From JBDLRH01 sp039800165 (lineage in GTDB: Bacteria; Pseudomonadota; Gammaproteobacteria; Burkholderiales; Burkholderiaceae_C), in the NCBI GenBank assembly GCA_039800165.1, contig JBDLRH010000115.1:1-36502 (forward strand): a DNA stretch of 36,502 nt. Reading direction: 5' to 3'. Both the position numbers and the translations under genes were made by a program. Shown here one piece after another: positions 8,719 through 16,463 of this stretch. Every line of letters begins with the position of its first letter. Within the stretch, counting starts at the first letter, position 1. The notes beneath the pieces were generated by a model. The model did not search any database. It was not told the origin of the DNA and worked only from the letters and a program-made list of their open reading frames with translations.

Positions 8719-9165
8719 ATGAATGTTCTCGGCTTCGAATATCCGGACGATGCGTACGTGCTGCTTGAGCGCGACATGTGGGCACTGCGGCTGGAGGACG
8801 GACGGGTGCGCGTGGGTGTCACTGCGTTCGGGGTGAAGATCAGCGGGCACTTCTTCATGTGCCGGCCCAAGCCGGTGGGCACCGCCATCGAGCAGGGGGC
8901 AACGATCGCGGTGGCCGAGCTCAACAAGTCGGTGGTAACCATCAAGTCGCCCGTGACCGGTGTAGTCGACGAGATCAACGAAGCGCTGGGCGATGCGCCC
9001 GAACTGGTGGAGCACGACCCTTACGGCCGCGGCTGGATTGCGGTGCTCAAGCCCACACGGTGGGGCGCCGACCTGGCGCATCTCGCACACGGCGCTGCGC
9101 TGCCCGCGCAGGCCGAGCGGCGCATGCGGCTGGAGAACCTGGACTTCAGCGAGGGCGCGGCATGA
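8719..9165 (+). CDS. GcvH-like lipoyl-domain protein in the selenocysteine cluster
   Basis: Resembles the H protein of the glycine cleavage system, which carries substrates on a lipoylated lysine. It has 148 residues against about 129 for GcvH, the extra length being a charged C-terminal tail. The region VGVT (33-36), AVAELNKSVVTIKSPVTG (64-81) and PELVEHDPYGRGWI (94-107) aligns with E. coli GcvH, and Lys70 falls on the lipoyl lysine. No gcvT or gcvP is near, so a glycine-cleavage role is unlikely. Similar stand-alone lipoate-binding H-like proteins (LbpA) serve the sHdr sulfur-oxidation pathway, often near DsrE-type genes. Here the next gene is DsrE-like and the preceding one is selC. A role as a sulfur or selenium carrier is my inference. 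No clear ribosome site is seen; the start was chosen as the first ATG after selC. Confidence 0.8.
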   Translation: MNVLGFEYPDDAYVLLERDMWALRLEDGRVRVGVTAFGVKISGHFFMCRPKPVGTAIEQGATIAVAELNKSVVTIKSPVTGVVDEINEALGDAPELVEHDPYGRGWIAVLKPTRWGADLAHLAHGAALPAQAERRMRLENLDFSEGAA

Positions 9166-9560
9166 GCACCACACCAGCGACCCACGCGCGCACCGGCACG
9201 GCGATCCTGGTGTGGGCAGCCGATATCGCACAGCCTGAGCGTTGCGCCACGCTGTTCATGACGGCCCAGGCCTGTTGCGCGATGGACCTGCAGGTCGAGC
9301 TGTACTTCACCGGCCCGGCCGTGCGCCTGCTGCTGCGCGAGGCGCAATCGCAGCGCATCGGCTACGGCACCCACGCACTGCCGCTTTCGCACCACATCGC
9401 TGAGACGCAGCGTGCCGGCGCACAGCTCATGGCCTGCTCGCAGGCGCTGCATCACCTGAACATTGACGCGAGCGCCCTGGTAGACGGCTGCAGTGCCGGG
9501 GGCGTGGTGCAGTTCGCGGCCCGCTGCGCCGACCCGGCATGGAGCACGCTGGTGTTCTGA
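9162..9560 (+). CDS. DsrE-family protein
   Basis: 132-residue protein of the DsrE/TusD fold, a family whose members pass sulfur as cysteine persulfide. Family features are the early strand and helix TAILVWAADIAQPERC (13-28), the VELYFTGPAVRLLL segment (45-58) and the C-terminal LMACSQALHHLNI (89-101). Cys92 sits at the position of the active cysteine in DsrE-like proteins. Further cysteines are at 28, 38, 39, 110 and 122. Its ATG overlaps the stop of the GcvH-like gene (ATGA), so the two are probably translated together. Location behind selA-selB-selC suggests handling of selenium or sulfur for formate dehydrogenase, which is inference. No signal peptide or membrane segment is seen. Confidence 0.75.
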   Translation: MSTTPATHARTGTAILVWAADIAQPERCATLFMTAQACCAMDLQVELYFTGPAVRLLLREAQSQRIGYGTHALPLSHHIAETQRAGAQLMACSQALHHLNIDASALVDGCSAGGVVQFAARCADPAWSTLVF

Positions 9561-9569
9561 AGGCACACG

Positions 9570-10160
9570 ATGCAAGCACCTGACCCTACACCGGGCCTCA
9601 CCGCACTGCTGTCGCGCTACTCACTGGGCATCAAGCATCTGGGCGAGCCGGGGCCCACTGCGGCGCAACTGCAGGCGCTGGTGGATGCCGCCCTGCGCGC
9701 GCCCGACCACGCCGAGCTGGTGCCGTTTCGCCTGGTGGCGGTGCAAGGTGCCGCTCGCGGGCGGCTGGCTGCGCTGTTCGAGCAGCACGCACGCGCCAAG
9801 GGCAAGGACGACGCAGCCCGGGCCATCGAGCGCGAGCGTGCGTTGAAGGCGCCTCTCACCCTGGCGGTGCTGTCGCGCATCGACCTGGGTCACCCGCTTG
9901 TGCCTGCGCACGAGCAATGGATGTGTGTCGGCGGCGCAGTCGCGAACATCCTGAACGCCGCACACGCCATGGGCTACGCCGGCAAGATGCTCAGCGGCGA
10001 CAAGGCACGGTCAGCCGAGATTGCCGCCGCGTTCTGCGAACCGGGCGAGACGCTGGTGGGATGGATCTCCATCGGCACGCCGGCGCGCCCGCCACGCAGT
10101 GGCCACGCCAAGCCGCAGGCGCCGCAGGTACTGCGGCACTGGAGCGAACGCCAGCGCTGA
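9570..10160 (+). CDS. Nitroreductase-family protein, YdjA-like
   Basis: 196-residue protein resembling E. coli YdjA, a minimal FMN-dependent nitroreductase. Shared features are the N-terminal LLSRYS region, EPGPTAAQLQALVDAALRAPDH (33-54) and a C-terminal glycine-rich stretch ending in SIGTP. The usual RRS of the FMN phosphate site reads RYS, and the conserved arginine-containing loop near the C-terminus reads GKMLSGD. Cofactor binding or activity may therefore differ. In E. coli ydjA lies directly upstream of selD, so finding this family beside the Sec genes here fits a recurring link with selenium metabolism. It starts nine bases after the DsrE-like gene and ends the + strand run, facing fdsD. 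Confidence 0.8.
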   Translation: MQAPDPTPGLTALLSRYSLGIKHLGEPGPTAAQLQALVDAALRAPDHAELVPFRLVAVQGAARGRLAALFEQHARAKGKDDAARAIERERALKAPLTLAVLSRIDLGHPLVPAHEQWMCVGGAVANILNAAHAMGYAGKMLSGDKARSAEIAAAFCEPGETLVGWISIGTPARPPRSGHAKPQAPQVLRHWSERQR

Positions 10161-10177
10161 CGGACAGTCCGGCCCGT

Positions 10178-10408
10178 TCAGGCAGGCATCAGCTGCACGC
10201 GGCGCGCGAGCACCGCCTCGCGCACCAGCGGCAGCAGCGTCTCGGCCTGGCCGGCGTCGATCGCCTCGATCAGCTCGCGGCGCATGCGCGGGTCCCAGAA
10301 CTTGCGAAGATGCGTGGCCACACCGTCCAGCGCCTCGGCGCGATCGGGCATCGCATCAAAGAACTCGCCGATGCGGTTGGCCATGTGGATCAGGTTGTAC
10401 ACGTCCAT
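10178..10408 (-). CDS. fdsD: NAD-dependent formate dehydrogenase delta subunit FdsD
   Basis: Small 76-residue protein found as the last gene of fdsGBACD operons in Cupriavidus and relatives; it is part of the soluble NAD-dependent formate dehydrogenase. The motif LIHMANRIGEFFDAMPDRAEAL followed by HLRKFWDPRMR is typical. It contains no cysteine and no membrane segment. It follows fdhD by 39 bases on the same strand and ends 17 bases from the converging nitroreductase gene. Confidence 0.9.
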   Translation of the reverse strand: MDVYNLIHMANRIGEFFDAMPDRAEALDGVATHLRKFWDPRMRRELIEAIDAGQAETLLPLVREAVLARRVQLMPA

Positions 10409-10447
10409 GGGGCACCATTCGTTGGAGAAGAAGCGCGGGTGTGCGCG

Positions 10448-11302
10448 TCAGGCCTTCGGCGCCGTGGCGCCTGCCAGCCGCTGGGCATGGGCATAGGCAG
10501 TGAGGTCGTCGCCGCGCGCAAAGCCTGCGAGGCACACCGCCGTGTCGTGTGCGGTCTGCGCCGCCAGCGTCGTCACGCCCGACACCGCAGCCACCAGCGG
10601 GATGCCGGCGCGCGCTGCCTTGGCCACCATCTCATGGCTGGCGCGGCTGGTGATCAGCACCAAACCGCGGGTGGCATCCACGCGCCCGCGCGCCAACGCG
10701 CCGATCACCTTGTCAAGTGCGTTGTGGCGGCCCACGTCTTCACGCACGCACAGCAGCCGGCCCTGTGTGTCGGCAAAGCCCGCGGCGTGGGTGGCGCCGG
10801 TCTCGTCATGCAGCGGCTGGTGTGCGCGCAGCGCCTGCATCGCGGCCAGCACCGCGCTGACTGCAAACACCGCGTCACTGTGCAGCGGGGTCAGCTCGGG
10901 CAGCGCCTGCGCCAGGCTGTCCACGCCGCACAGGCCGCAGCCGGTTCGCCCGGCCAGACTTCGGCGGCGCTGCTTGAGCGCATCAAAGCGGCTGGCTGCA
11001 ATCTTCATCGCCACCGTGACGCCCTGCCCTGACGATTCGATGTCGAGGTCGTGCACCTCGTGCGCGGCAGCCACGATGCCTTCGCTGAGCGAAAAGCCGA
11101 CGGCAAAGTCTTCCAGGTCGGCGGGCGTGGCCAGCATCACCGCATGCGACACGCCGTTGTACTGAAGCGCCACGGGCCGCTCCTCGGCCACGCGCTGCGC
11201 GGCCTGCTGCCAGCGGCCCTCGCGCAGCCGCAGCGCGGCAAGCGCACGGCTGCCCGCCTCGTCGGCGGGGGCATCGATCGGCAGCAACACCGGGGCCTTC
11301 AT
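10448..11302 (-). CDS. fdhD: Formate dehydrogenase sulfurtransferase FdhD (FdsC)
   Basis: Transfers sulfur from a cysteine desulfurase to the molybdenum cofactor of formate dehydrogenases, which is essential for their activity. It has 284 residues (E. coli 277). The CGLC motif at Cys122 and Cys125 carries the persulfide. GFSLSEGI (69-76), DVGRHNALDKVIG and ITSRASHEMVAKAA are family signatures. It starts 16 bases after the fdsA stop in the usual fds operon position. The same protein may also serve the selenocysteine enzyme on the opposite strand, since no second fdhD is visible here. Confidence 0.96.
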   Translation of the reverse strand: MKAPVLLPIDAPADEAGSRALAALRLREGRWQQAAQRVAEERPVALQYNGVSHAVMLATPADLEDFAVGFSLSEGIVAAAHEVHDLDIESSGQGVTVAMKIAASRFDALKQRRRSLAGRTGCGLCGVDSLAQALPELTPLHSDAVFAVSAVLAAMQALRAHQPLHDETGATHAAGFADTQGRLLCVREDVGRHNALDKVIGALARGRVDATRGLVLITSRASHEMVAKAARAGIPLVAAVSGVTTLAAQTAHDTAVCLAGFARGDDLTAYAHAQRLAGATAPKA

Positions 11303-11318
11303 GGGCGACGCAGCGGGC

Positions 11319-14237
11319 TTACTTGGCGGGCACGGTCTCGACGGGCACCGCGTTCGCTGCGTGCAGCAGCTCCAGCTGCTTCTGGTTGAAGCGCGAGTAG
11401 TCGCGCTGCCAGCCCGACAGCGGATCAGGCTGGGCCACGCGCACCACCTGCACTGCGGTCACCTTGTACTCGGGGCAGTTGGTTGCCCAGTCCGAGCTGT
11501 CGGTAGTGATGACGTTGGCGCCGCTTTCGGGGAAGTGGAAGGTGGTGTAGACCACGCCCGGCTGCATGCGGTCGGTGACCAGCGCGCGCAGCACCGTCTC
11601 GCCGGCGCGGCTGGCAATGCCCACCCAGTCGCCATCGGCGATGCCGCGCTCCTGTGCGTCGTGCGGATGGATCTCCAGCCGGTCTTCGTCGTGCCACTGG
11701 TTGTTGGCGGTGCGGCGCGTCTGCGCGCCCACGTTGTACTGGCTCAGGATGCGGCCGGTGGTCAGCAGCAGCGGGAAGCGGCGCGTGACCTTCTCTTCGC
11801 TGGCCACATACTTCGTGACGAAGAACTTGCCCTTGCCACGCACAAAGCCGTCGACATGCATGAGCGAAGTACCGGCCTCGTCGGTCTGGTCGTTGCAGGG
11901 CCACTGCACGCTGCCCAGGCGCTCGATCTTCTCGTAGGTCACGCCGGCGAAGCTCGGCGTCAGCGCCGCGATCTCGCGCATGATCTCCTCAGGGTGCGCG
12001 TAGTCCATCGGGTAGCCCAGCGCCCTGGCAAGCTGCTGCGTGACTTCCCAGTCGGCCAGGCCCGGCAGCGGCGGCATCACCTGGCGCACCCGGCTGATGC
12101 GCCGCTCGGCGTTGGTGAAGGTACCGTCCTTCTCGAGGAAGGACGATCCGGGCAGCAGCACGTGGGCGTACTTCGCGGTTTCGTTCAGGAAGATGTCCTG
12201 CACCACGATGCATTCCATCGCGCTGAGCGCCTGCGCCACATGCTGGGTATTGGGGTCGGACTGCACGATGTCCTCGCCCTGGCAATACAGGCCCTTGAAG
12301 CTGCCCGACAGCGCCGCGTCGAACATGTTGGGGATGCGCAGGCCCGGCTCGGGGTTCAGCGACACGCCCCAGGCCGCCTCGAACTGGCTGCGCACCGTGG
12401 TGTCGGAGATGTGGCGGTAGCCCGGCAGCTCGTGCGGGAAGCTGCCCATGTCGCACGAGCCCTGCACGTTGTTCTGGCCGCGCAGCGGGTTCACGCCCAC
12501 ACCTTCGCGACCCACCATGCCGCAGGCCATCGCCAGGTTGGCAATGCCCATGACCATGGTCGAGCCCTGCGCATGCTCGGTCACGCCCAGGCCGTAATAG
12601 ATGGCCGAGTTGCCGCGCTCGCCTGTGGCGGTCGCTGCGCCGGCGGCATACAGCCGCCCGGCCTGTCGCAGCAGCGCGGCCGGTACGCCGCTGGCTTGCT
12701 CCACCGCCTCAGGCGAGTTCTCGGGGCGCGCGACGAACTCTTTCCACTGCTGGAAGGATTTGTCATCGCAGCGCTCGGCCACGTAGCGCGCGTCGATCAG
12801 GCCTTCGGTCACCGCCACATGCGCCAGCGCGTTGATCACCGCGACGTTGGTGCCGGGCTTGAGCTGCAGGTGCACGTCGGCGCGGATGTGCGGCGACTTC
12901 ACCAGGTCGATCTGGCGCGGGTCGATGACGATCAGGCGCGCACCTTGCCGCAGGCGCTTCTTCATGCGCGAACCGAACACCGGATGCGCGTCGGTCGGGT
13001 TGGCGCCGATCACCATGATCACGTCGGCCTGCTCCACCGACTTGAAGGTCTGCGTGCCGGCCGAGGTGCCGTAGGTCTGCCCCAGGCCGTAGCCGGTGGG
13101 CGAATGGCACACCCGCGCACAGGTGTCCACGTTGTTGTTGCCAAAGGCCGCGCGCACCAGCTTTTGCACCAGGTAGGTTTCCTCGTTGGTGCAGCGGCTG
13201 GAGGTGATGCCGCCGATCGAGTCCTTGCCGTGCTTTGCCTGGATGCGGCGGAACTCGCTGGCCGCGTAGGTCAGGGCCTCGTCCCACGACACCTCGCGCC
13301 ACGGGTCGGTGATCTTCGCGCGGATCATCGGCTTGGTGATGCGGTCCTTGTGGGTGGCGTAGCCCCAGGCAAAGCGGCCCTTGACGCAGGCGTGGCCCTC
13401 GTTGGCCTTGCCGTCCTTCCACGGCACCATGCGCACCACCTGCGTGCCCTTCATCTCGGCCTTGAAGCTGCAGCCCACGCCGCAGTACGCGCAGGTGGTG
13501 ATGACGCTGTGCTCGCCCTGGCCGAGCTCGACCACGCTCTTTTCCTGCAGCGTGGCGGTGGGACAGGCCTCGACGCAGGCGCCGCAGCTCACGCACTCGC
13601 TCTGCATGAAGGGCTCGTCCTGGCCCGGCGAGACGCGGCTCTCGAACCCGCGACCGCTGATGGTCAGCGCAAAGGTGCCCTGCGTCTCTTCGCAGGCGCG
13701 CACGCAGCGGTTGCAGACGATGCACTTGCTCGGGTCGTACTGGAAGTAGGGGTTGGAAGTGTCGACCGGGGCTTTCGCCTCGCCCTTGAAGTGATTGGCG
13801 CCCTCGAAGCCGTAGCGCACCTCGCGCAGGCCCACCACACCGGCCATGTCCTGCAGCTCGCAGTTGCCGTTGGCACTGCAGGTCAGGCAGTCCAGCGGAT
13901 GGTCGGAGATGTAGAGCTCCATCACGCCCTTGCGCAGCTGCTGCAGCTTCGGGCTTTGGGTACGCACCTTCATGCCGGCCTCGGCCGGCGTGGTGCACGA
14001 GGCCGGGTAGCCCTTGCGTCCTTCCACTTCCACTAGGCACAGGCGGCACGAGCCGAAAGGCTCCAGGCTGTCGGTGGCGCACAGCTTGGGCACGCGCACG
14101 CCGGCATCGATGGCTGCACGCATGAGCGAGGTGCCCTGCGGCACGGTGACGTCCACGCCGTCGATCTGCAGCGTGACGGTCTGGTCGGACACGCGCCCGG
14201 GCGTGCCGTGGTCCAGGTCCTTGAGGTGGGACAGCAT
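11319..14237 (-). CDS. fdsA: NAD-dependent formate dehydrogenase alpha subunit FdsA (cysteine type)
   Basis: Catalytic bis-MGD subunit of the soluble enzyme that couples formate oxidation to NAD+ reduction. It has 972 residues. The NuoG-like N-terminus holds a [2Fe-2S] set (C53, C64, C67, C81), a His/Cys cluster region (114-126) and two [4Fe-4S] groups (C172-C182 and C215-C225). The catalytic part begins with CAYCGVGC (249-256). VCHSPTGYG puts a cysteine at 377 where other formate dehydrogenases have Cys or Sec, and the family also has Cys there. The ATG at 14237 was chosen because GAGGAGG precedes it and it follows the fdsGB stop by one base; a longer in-frame start at 14306 would overlap fdsGB. 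Confidence 0.96.
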   Translation of the reverse strand: MLSHLKDLDHGTPGRVSDQTVTLQIDGVDVTVPQGTSLMRAAIDAGVRVPKLCATDSLEPFGSCRLCLVEVEGRKGYPASCTTPAEAGMKVRTQSPKLQQLRKGVMELYISDHPLDCLTCSANGNCELQDMAGVVGLREVRYGFEGANHFKGEAKAPVDTSNPYFQYDPSKCIVCNRCVRACEETQGTFALTISGRGFESRVSPGQDEPFMQSECVSCGACVEACPTATLQEKSVVELGQGEHSVITTCAYCGVGCSFKAEMKGTQVVRMVPWKDGKANEGHACVKGRFAWGYATHKDRITKPMIRAKITDPWREVSWDEALTYAASEFRRIQAKHGKDSIGGITSSRCTNEETYLVQKLVRAAFGNNNVDTCARVCHSPTGYGLGQTYGTSAGTQTFKSVEQADVIMVIGANPTDAHPVFGSRMKKRLRQGARLIVIDPRQIDLVKSPHIRADVHLQLKPGTNVAVINALAHVAVTEGLIDARYVAERCDDKSFQQWKEFVARPENSPEAVEQASGVPAALLRQAGRLYAAGAATATGERGNSAIYYGLGVTEHAQGSTMVMGIANLAMACGMVGREGVGVNPLRGQNNVQGSCDMGSFPHELPGYRHISDTTVRSQFEAAWGVSLNPEPGLRIPNMFDAALSGSFKGLYCQGEDIVQSDPNTQHVAQALSAMECIVVQDIFLNETAKYAHVLLPGSSFLEKDGTFTNAERRISRVRQVMPPLPGLADWEVTQQLARALGYPMDYAHPEEIMREIAALTPSFAGVTYEKIERLGSVQWPCNDQTDEAGTSLMHVDGFVRGKGKFFVTKYVASEEKVTRRFPLLLTTGRILSQYNVGAQTRRTANNQWHDEDRLEIHPHDAQERGIADGDWVGIASRAGETVLRALVTDRMQPGVVYTTFHFPESGANVITTDSSDWATNCPEYKVTAVQVVRVAQPDPLSGWQRDYSRFNQKQLELLHAANAVPVETVPAK

Positions 14238-14238
14238 C

Positions 14239-16386
14239 TCAGGCCTCCTCGGTGGTCTTTGAAAGCGCTGCGGCGGGCAGCCCGAAATCCTGCGGATAGT
14301 GGTCAAGTGCCGACAGCACCGGGTACGGCGTCATGCCGCCCATCGCGCACAGCGAGCCGTGCACCATGGTGTCGCACAGCTCGCGCAGCAGTTCCACCTG
14401 CTGCTCGCGCGCGGCGGCGTCGGGTGCCTGGACGATGCGGTCGATCACCTCCACGCCCCGGGTCGACCCGATGCGGCAGGGCGTGCACTTGCCGCACGAT
14501 TCGATGGCACAAAAGTCCATCGCATAGCGCGCGAGCTTCGCGAGGTTGGCACGGTCGTCATGCACCACGATGCCGCCGTGGCCCACCGTGGCGCCCATCG
14601 CTGTGTAGGTTTCGTAGTCCAGCGGCAAGTCCCACTTCGACTCGGGCACATAGGCGCCCAGCGGCCCACCCACCTGAATGGCCTTGACCGGCCGGCCGCT
14701 GGCGGTGCCGCCACCGAAGCCGAACACCAGTTCGCGCAGCGTGACACCGAACGCCAGCTCGACCAGCCCGCCGTGCTTCACATTGCCCGCCAGCTGGAAC
14801 GGCAGCGTGCCGCTGGAGCGGCCCATGCCGTAGTCGCGGTAGAAGGCCGCGCCGCGCGCCAGGATCACCGGCACCGACGCAAAGGTGATCACGTTGTTGA
14901 TGACGGTGGGGCAGCCGAACAGGCCCGCGATGGCCGGCAGCGGCGGCTTGGCCCGCACGATGCCGCGCTTGCCCTCGATGCTCTCGAGCATGGCGGTTTC
15001 TTCACCGCAGACATACGAGCCCGCGGCCTTGCGCACTTCCAGCGTGAAGGCGTGGCCCGAGCCCGCCACGCTGGCGCCCAGCCAGCCGGCATCGGTGGCA
15101 CGCGCAATTGCTTCGTTCAGCACAGCGATGGCATCGGGGTATTCGCTGCGCACATAGATGTAGCCACGCGTGGCGCCTACCGCGATGCCGACAATCGCCA
15201 TGCCTTCGATCAGCAGATAGGGGTCGCCCTCCATCGTCATGCGGTCGGAGAAGGTGCCCGAGTCGCCCTCGTCTGCGTTGCAGACCACGTACTTTTGCGC
15301 GCCGGCAGCAGCGCGCACCGTCTTCCACTTGATGCCCGCCGGAAACGCCGCGCCACCGCGGCCACGCAGCCCCGAATCCAGCACCTGCGCAACGATGCCG
15401 TCACCGCCCATCGCCAGCGCTGCACGCAGGCCGGCCCAGCCACCATGCGCCTCGTAGTCGGCCAGCGACAGCGGGTCGGTGATGCCCATGCGCGCAAAGG
15501 TCAGGCGCTGCTGGCGCTTGAGATAGGGCAACGCGTCCACCAGGCCCAGCGCCAGCGGATGTTCGACGCGGCCCGCGCGCAGCGGTTCCAGCGCGCCGGC
15601 GTCCAGCAGCGGGCCCACGTCGTCCACCGTCACCGGGCCGAAGCCCACACGACCGGCGGGCGTCTGCACCTCCAGCAAGGGCTCGAGCCAGAACAGGCCG
15701 CGCGAGCCGTTGCGCACCAGCTCAAGCGCGGTGCCGCGACGCGCAGCCTCGGCCTGCAGGGCCTGCGCCACCTCGTCAGCGCCCGCGGCACGGGCACCTG
15801 AATCACAGGGCAGGAACACCCTCACCGCCGCGCCTGCACGCGCGCTGATGTCCGCACTGCGGGCGGCCGCATCGCGCGGCGCCTCGGCCAGCGCGCGGCT
15901 CACCAGGGCCTGCAGCCGCTGTGCCGTCACCTTCGCCTGCGGCTGGCCGTTGATCATCACCGACGGGCCCGAGGTGCACAGCCCCAGGCAGTACACCGGC
16001 TCCAGCGTCACCGAGCCATCGGCGCTGGTGCCGTGCATGCCGCAGCCGGCGATGCGCTCGGCGTCGTCGGCCAGCTGCGCCGCACCGCGCGCCTGGCAGG
16101 CTTCGGCCTGGCACACCTGCACCAGCACACGGCCGGCCGGCTCGCTGCGGAAGTGGTGGTAGTAGCTGATGACGCCATGCACTTCGGCGCGCGACAGGTT
16201 CAGCTCGTCGGCGATGACCTGCACCGTGGTCGGGGGCACATGGCCCAGCGCGTCCTGCACCGCATGCAGCAGCGGCAGCAGCGCGCCGGGCTGTTGGGCA
16301 TGTGCCTGTGCGATCTGCCGCACGGTGCGCTGCAGCGGCGAGTCGGCCGCCGGGGCGGCGACGGGACGAATGGGAATGGTTTTCAC
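14239..16386 (-). CDS. fdsGB: Fused FdsG-FdsB, NAD-dependent formate dehydrogenase gamma and beta subunits
   Basis: Diaphorase module that moves electrons to NAD+. It is a single uninterrupted 715-residue frame. Residues 1 to about 170 match FdsG/NuoE with [2Fe-2S] ligands C92, C97, C133 and C137. Residues from about 187 match FdsB/NuoF: an FdsB-type thioredoxin-like start (VRVFLPCDSG), GRGGAAFPAGIKW for FMN and NADH, CNADEGDSGTFSDR, and CGKCTPC for [4Fe-4S]. In Cupriavidus these are separate proteins of about 176 and 520 residues. The A/R-rich stretch 165-187 is the likely linker. The start is GTG with no good ribosome site, but no nearby alternative exists. fdsA follows after one base. Confidence 0.93.
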   Translation of the reverse strand: MKTIPIRPVAAPAADSPLQRTVRQIAQAHAQQPGALLPLLHAVQDALGHVPPTTVQVIADELNLSRAEVHGVISYYHHFRSEPAGRVLVQVCQAEACQARGAAQLADDAERIAGCGMHGTSADGSVTLEPVYCLGLCTSGPSVMINGQPQAKVTAQRLQALVSRALAEAPRDAAARSADISARAGAAVRVFLPCDSGARAAGADEVAQALQAEAARRGTALELVRNGSRGLFWLEPLLEVQTPAGRVGFGPVTVDDVGPLLDAGALEPLRAGRVEHPLALGLVDALPYLKRQQRLTFARMGITDPLSLADYEAHGGWAGLRAALAMGGDGIVAQVLDSGLRGRGGAAFPAGIKWKTVRAAAGAQKYVVCNADEGDSGTFSDRMTMEGDPYLLIEGMAIVGIAVGATRGYIYVRSEYPDAIAVLNEAIARATDAGWLGASVAGSGHAFTLEVRKAAGSYVCGEETAMLESIEGKRGIVRAKPPLPAIAGLFGCPTVINNVITFASVPVILARGAAFYRDYGMGRSSGTLPFQLAGNVKHGGLVELAFGVTLRELVFGFGGGTASGRPVKAIQVGGPLGAYVPESKWDLPLDYETYTAMGATVGHGGIVVHDDRANLAKLARYAMDFCAIESCGKCTPCRIGSTRGVEVIDRIVQAPDAAAREQQVELLRELCDTMVHGSLCAMGGMTPYPVLSALDHYPQDFGLPAAALSKTTEEA

Positions 16387-16411
16387 GCCGGGCAGTCTGC
16401 CCGCCTGCGTG

Positions 16412-16463
16412 ATTCAGGTCAAATGAATTTAAAGCATGGTTTGATTCATCTCATGAATCAAAC
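16412..16463. promoter_or_regulatory. Probable LysR-type operator for the fds operon
   Basis: A perfect 11-bp inverted repeat, GTTTGATTCAT (16439-16449) and ATGAATCAAAC (16453-16463), has a 3-base spacer and contains a T-N11-A core. A weaker copy, ATTCA-N7-TGAAT (16412-16428), lies about 31 bp (three helical turns) nearer to fdsGB. Paired sites at this spacing are typical of LysR regulators (recognition and activation sites). The strong repeat overlaps the stop codon of the lysR gene itself. No T run follows, so it is not a terminator. The site lies 26-77 bp upstream of the fdsGB start. Confidence 0.7.

Noticed and set aside
8719..9165. The GcvH-like gene as the glycine cleavage H protein
   Set aside because: No gcvT, gcvP or lipoate genes are nearby, the C-terminal tail differs, and it overlaps a DsrE-like gene behind selC.
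11301..14036. A long plus-strand open frame opposite fdsA
   Set aside because: Same composition artefact of GC-rich coding; fdsA on the minus strand has full family motifs.
16390..16402. GGGCA-GTC-TGCCC hairpin as a terminator before fdsGB
   Set aside because: Short stem, no T run, and it lies immediately upstream of the start codon it would block.
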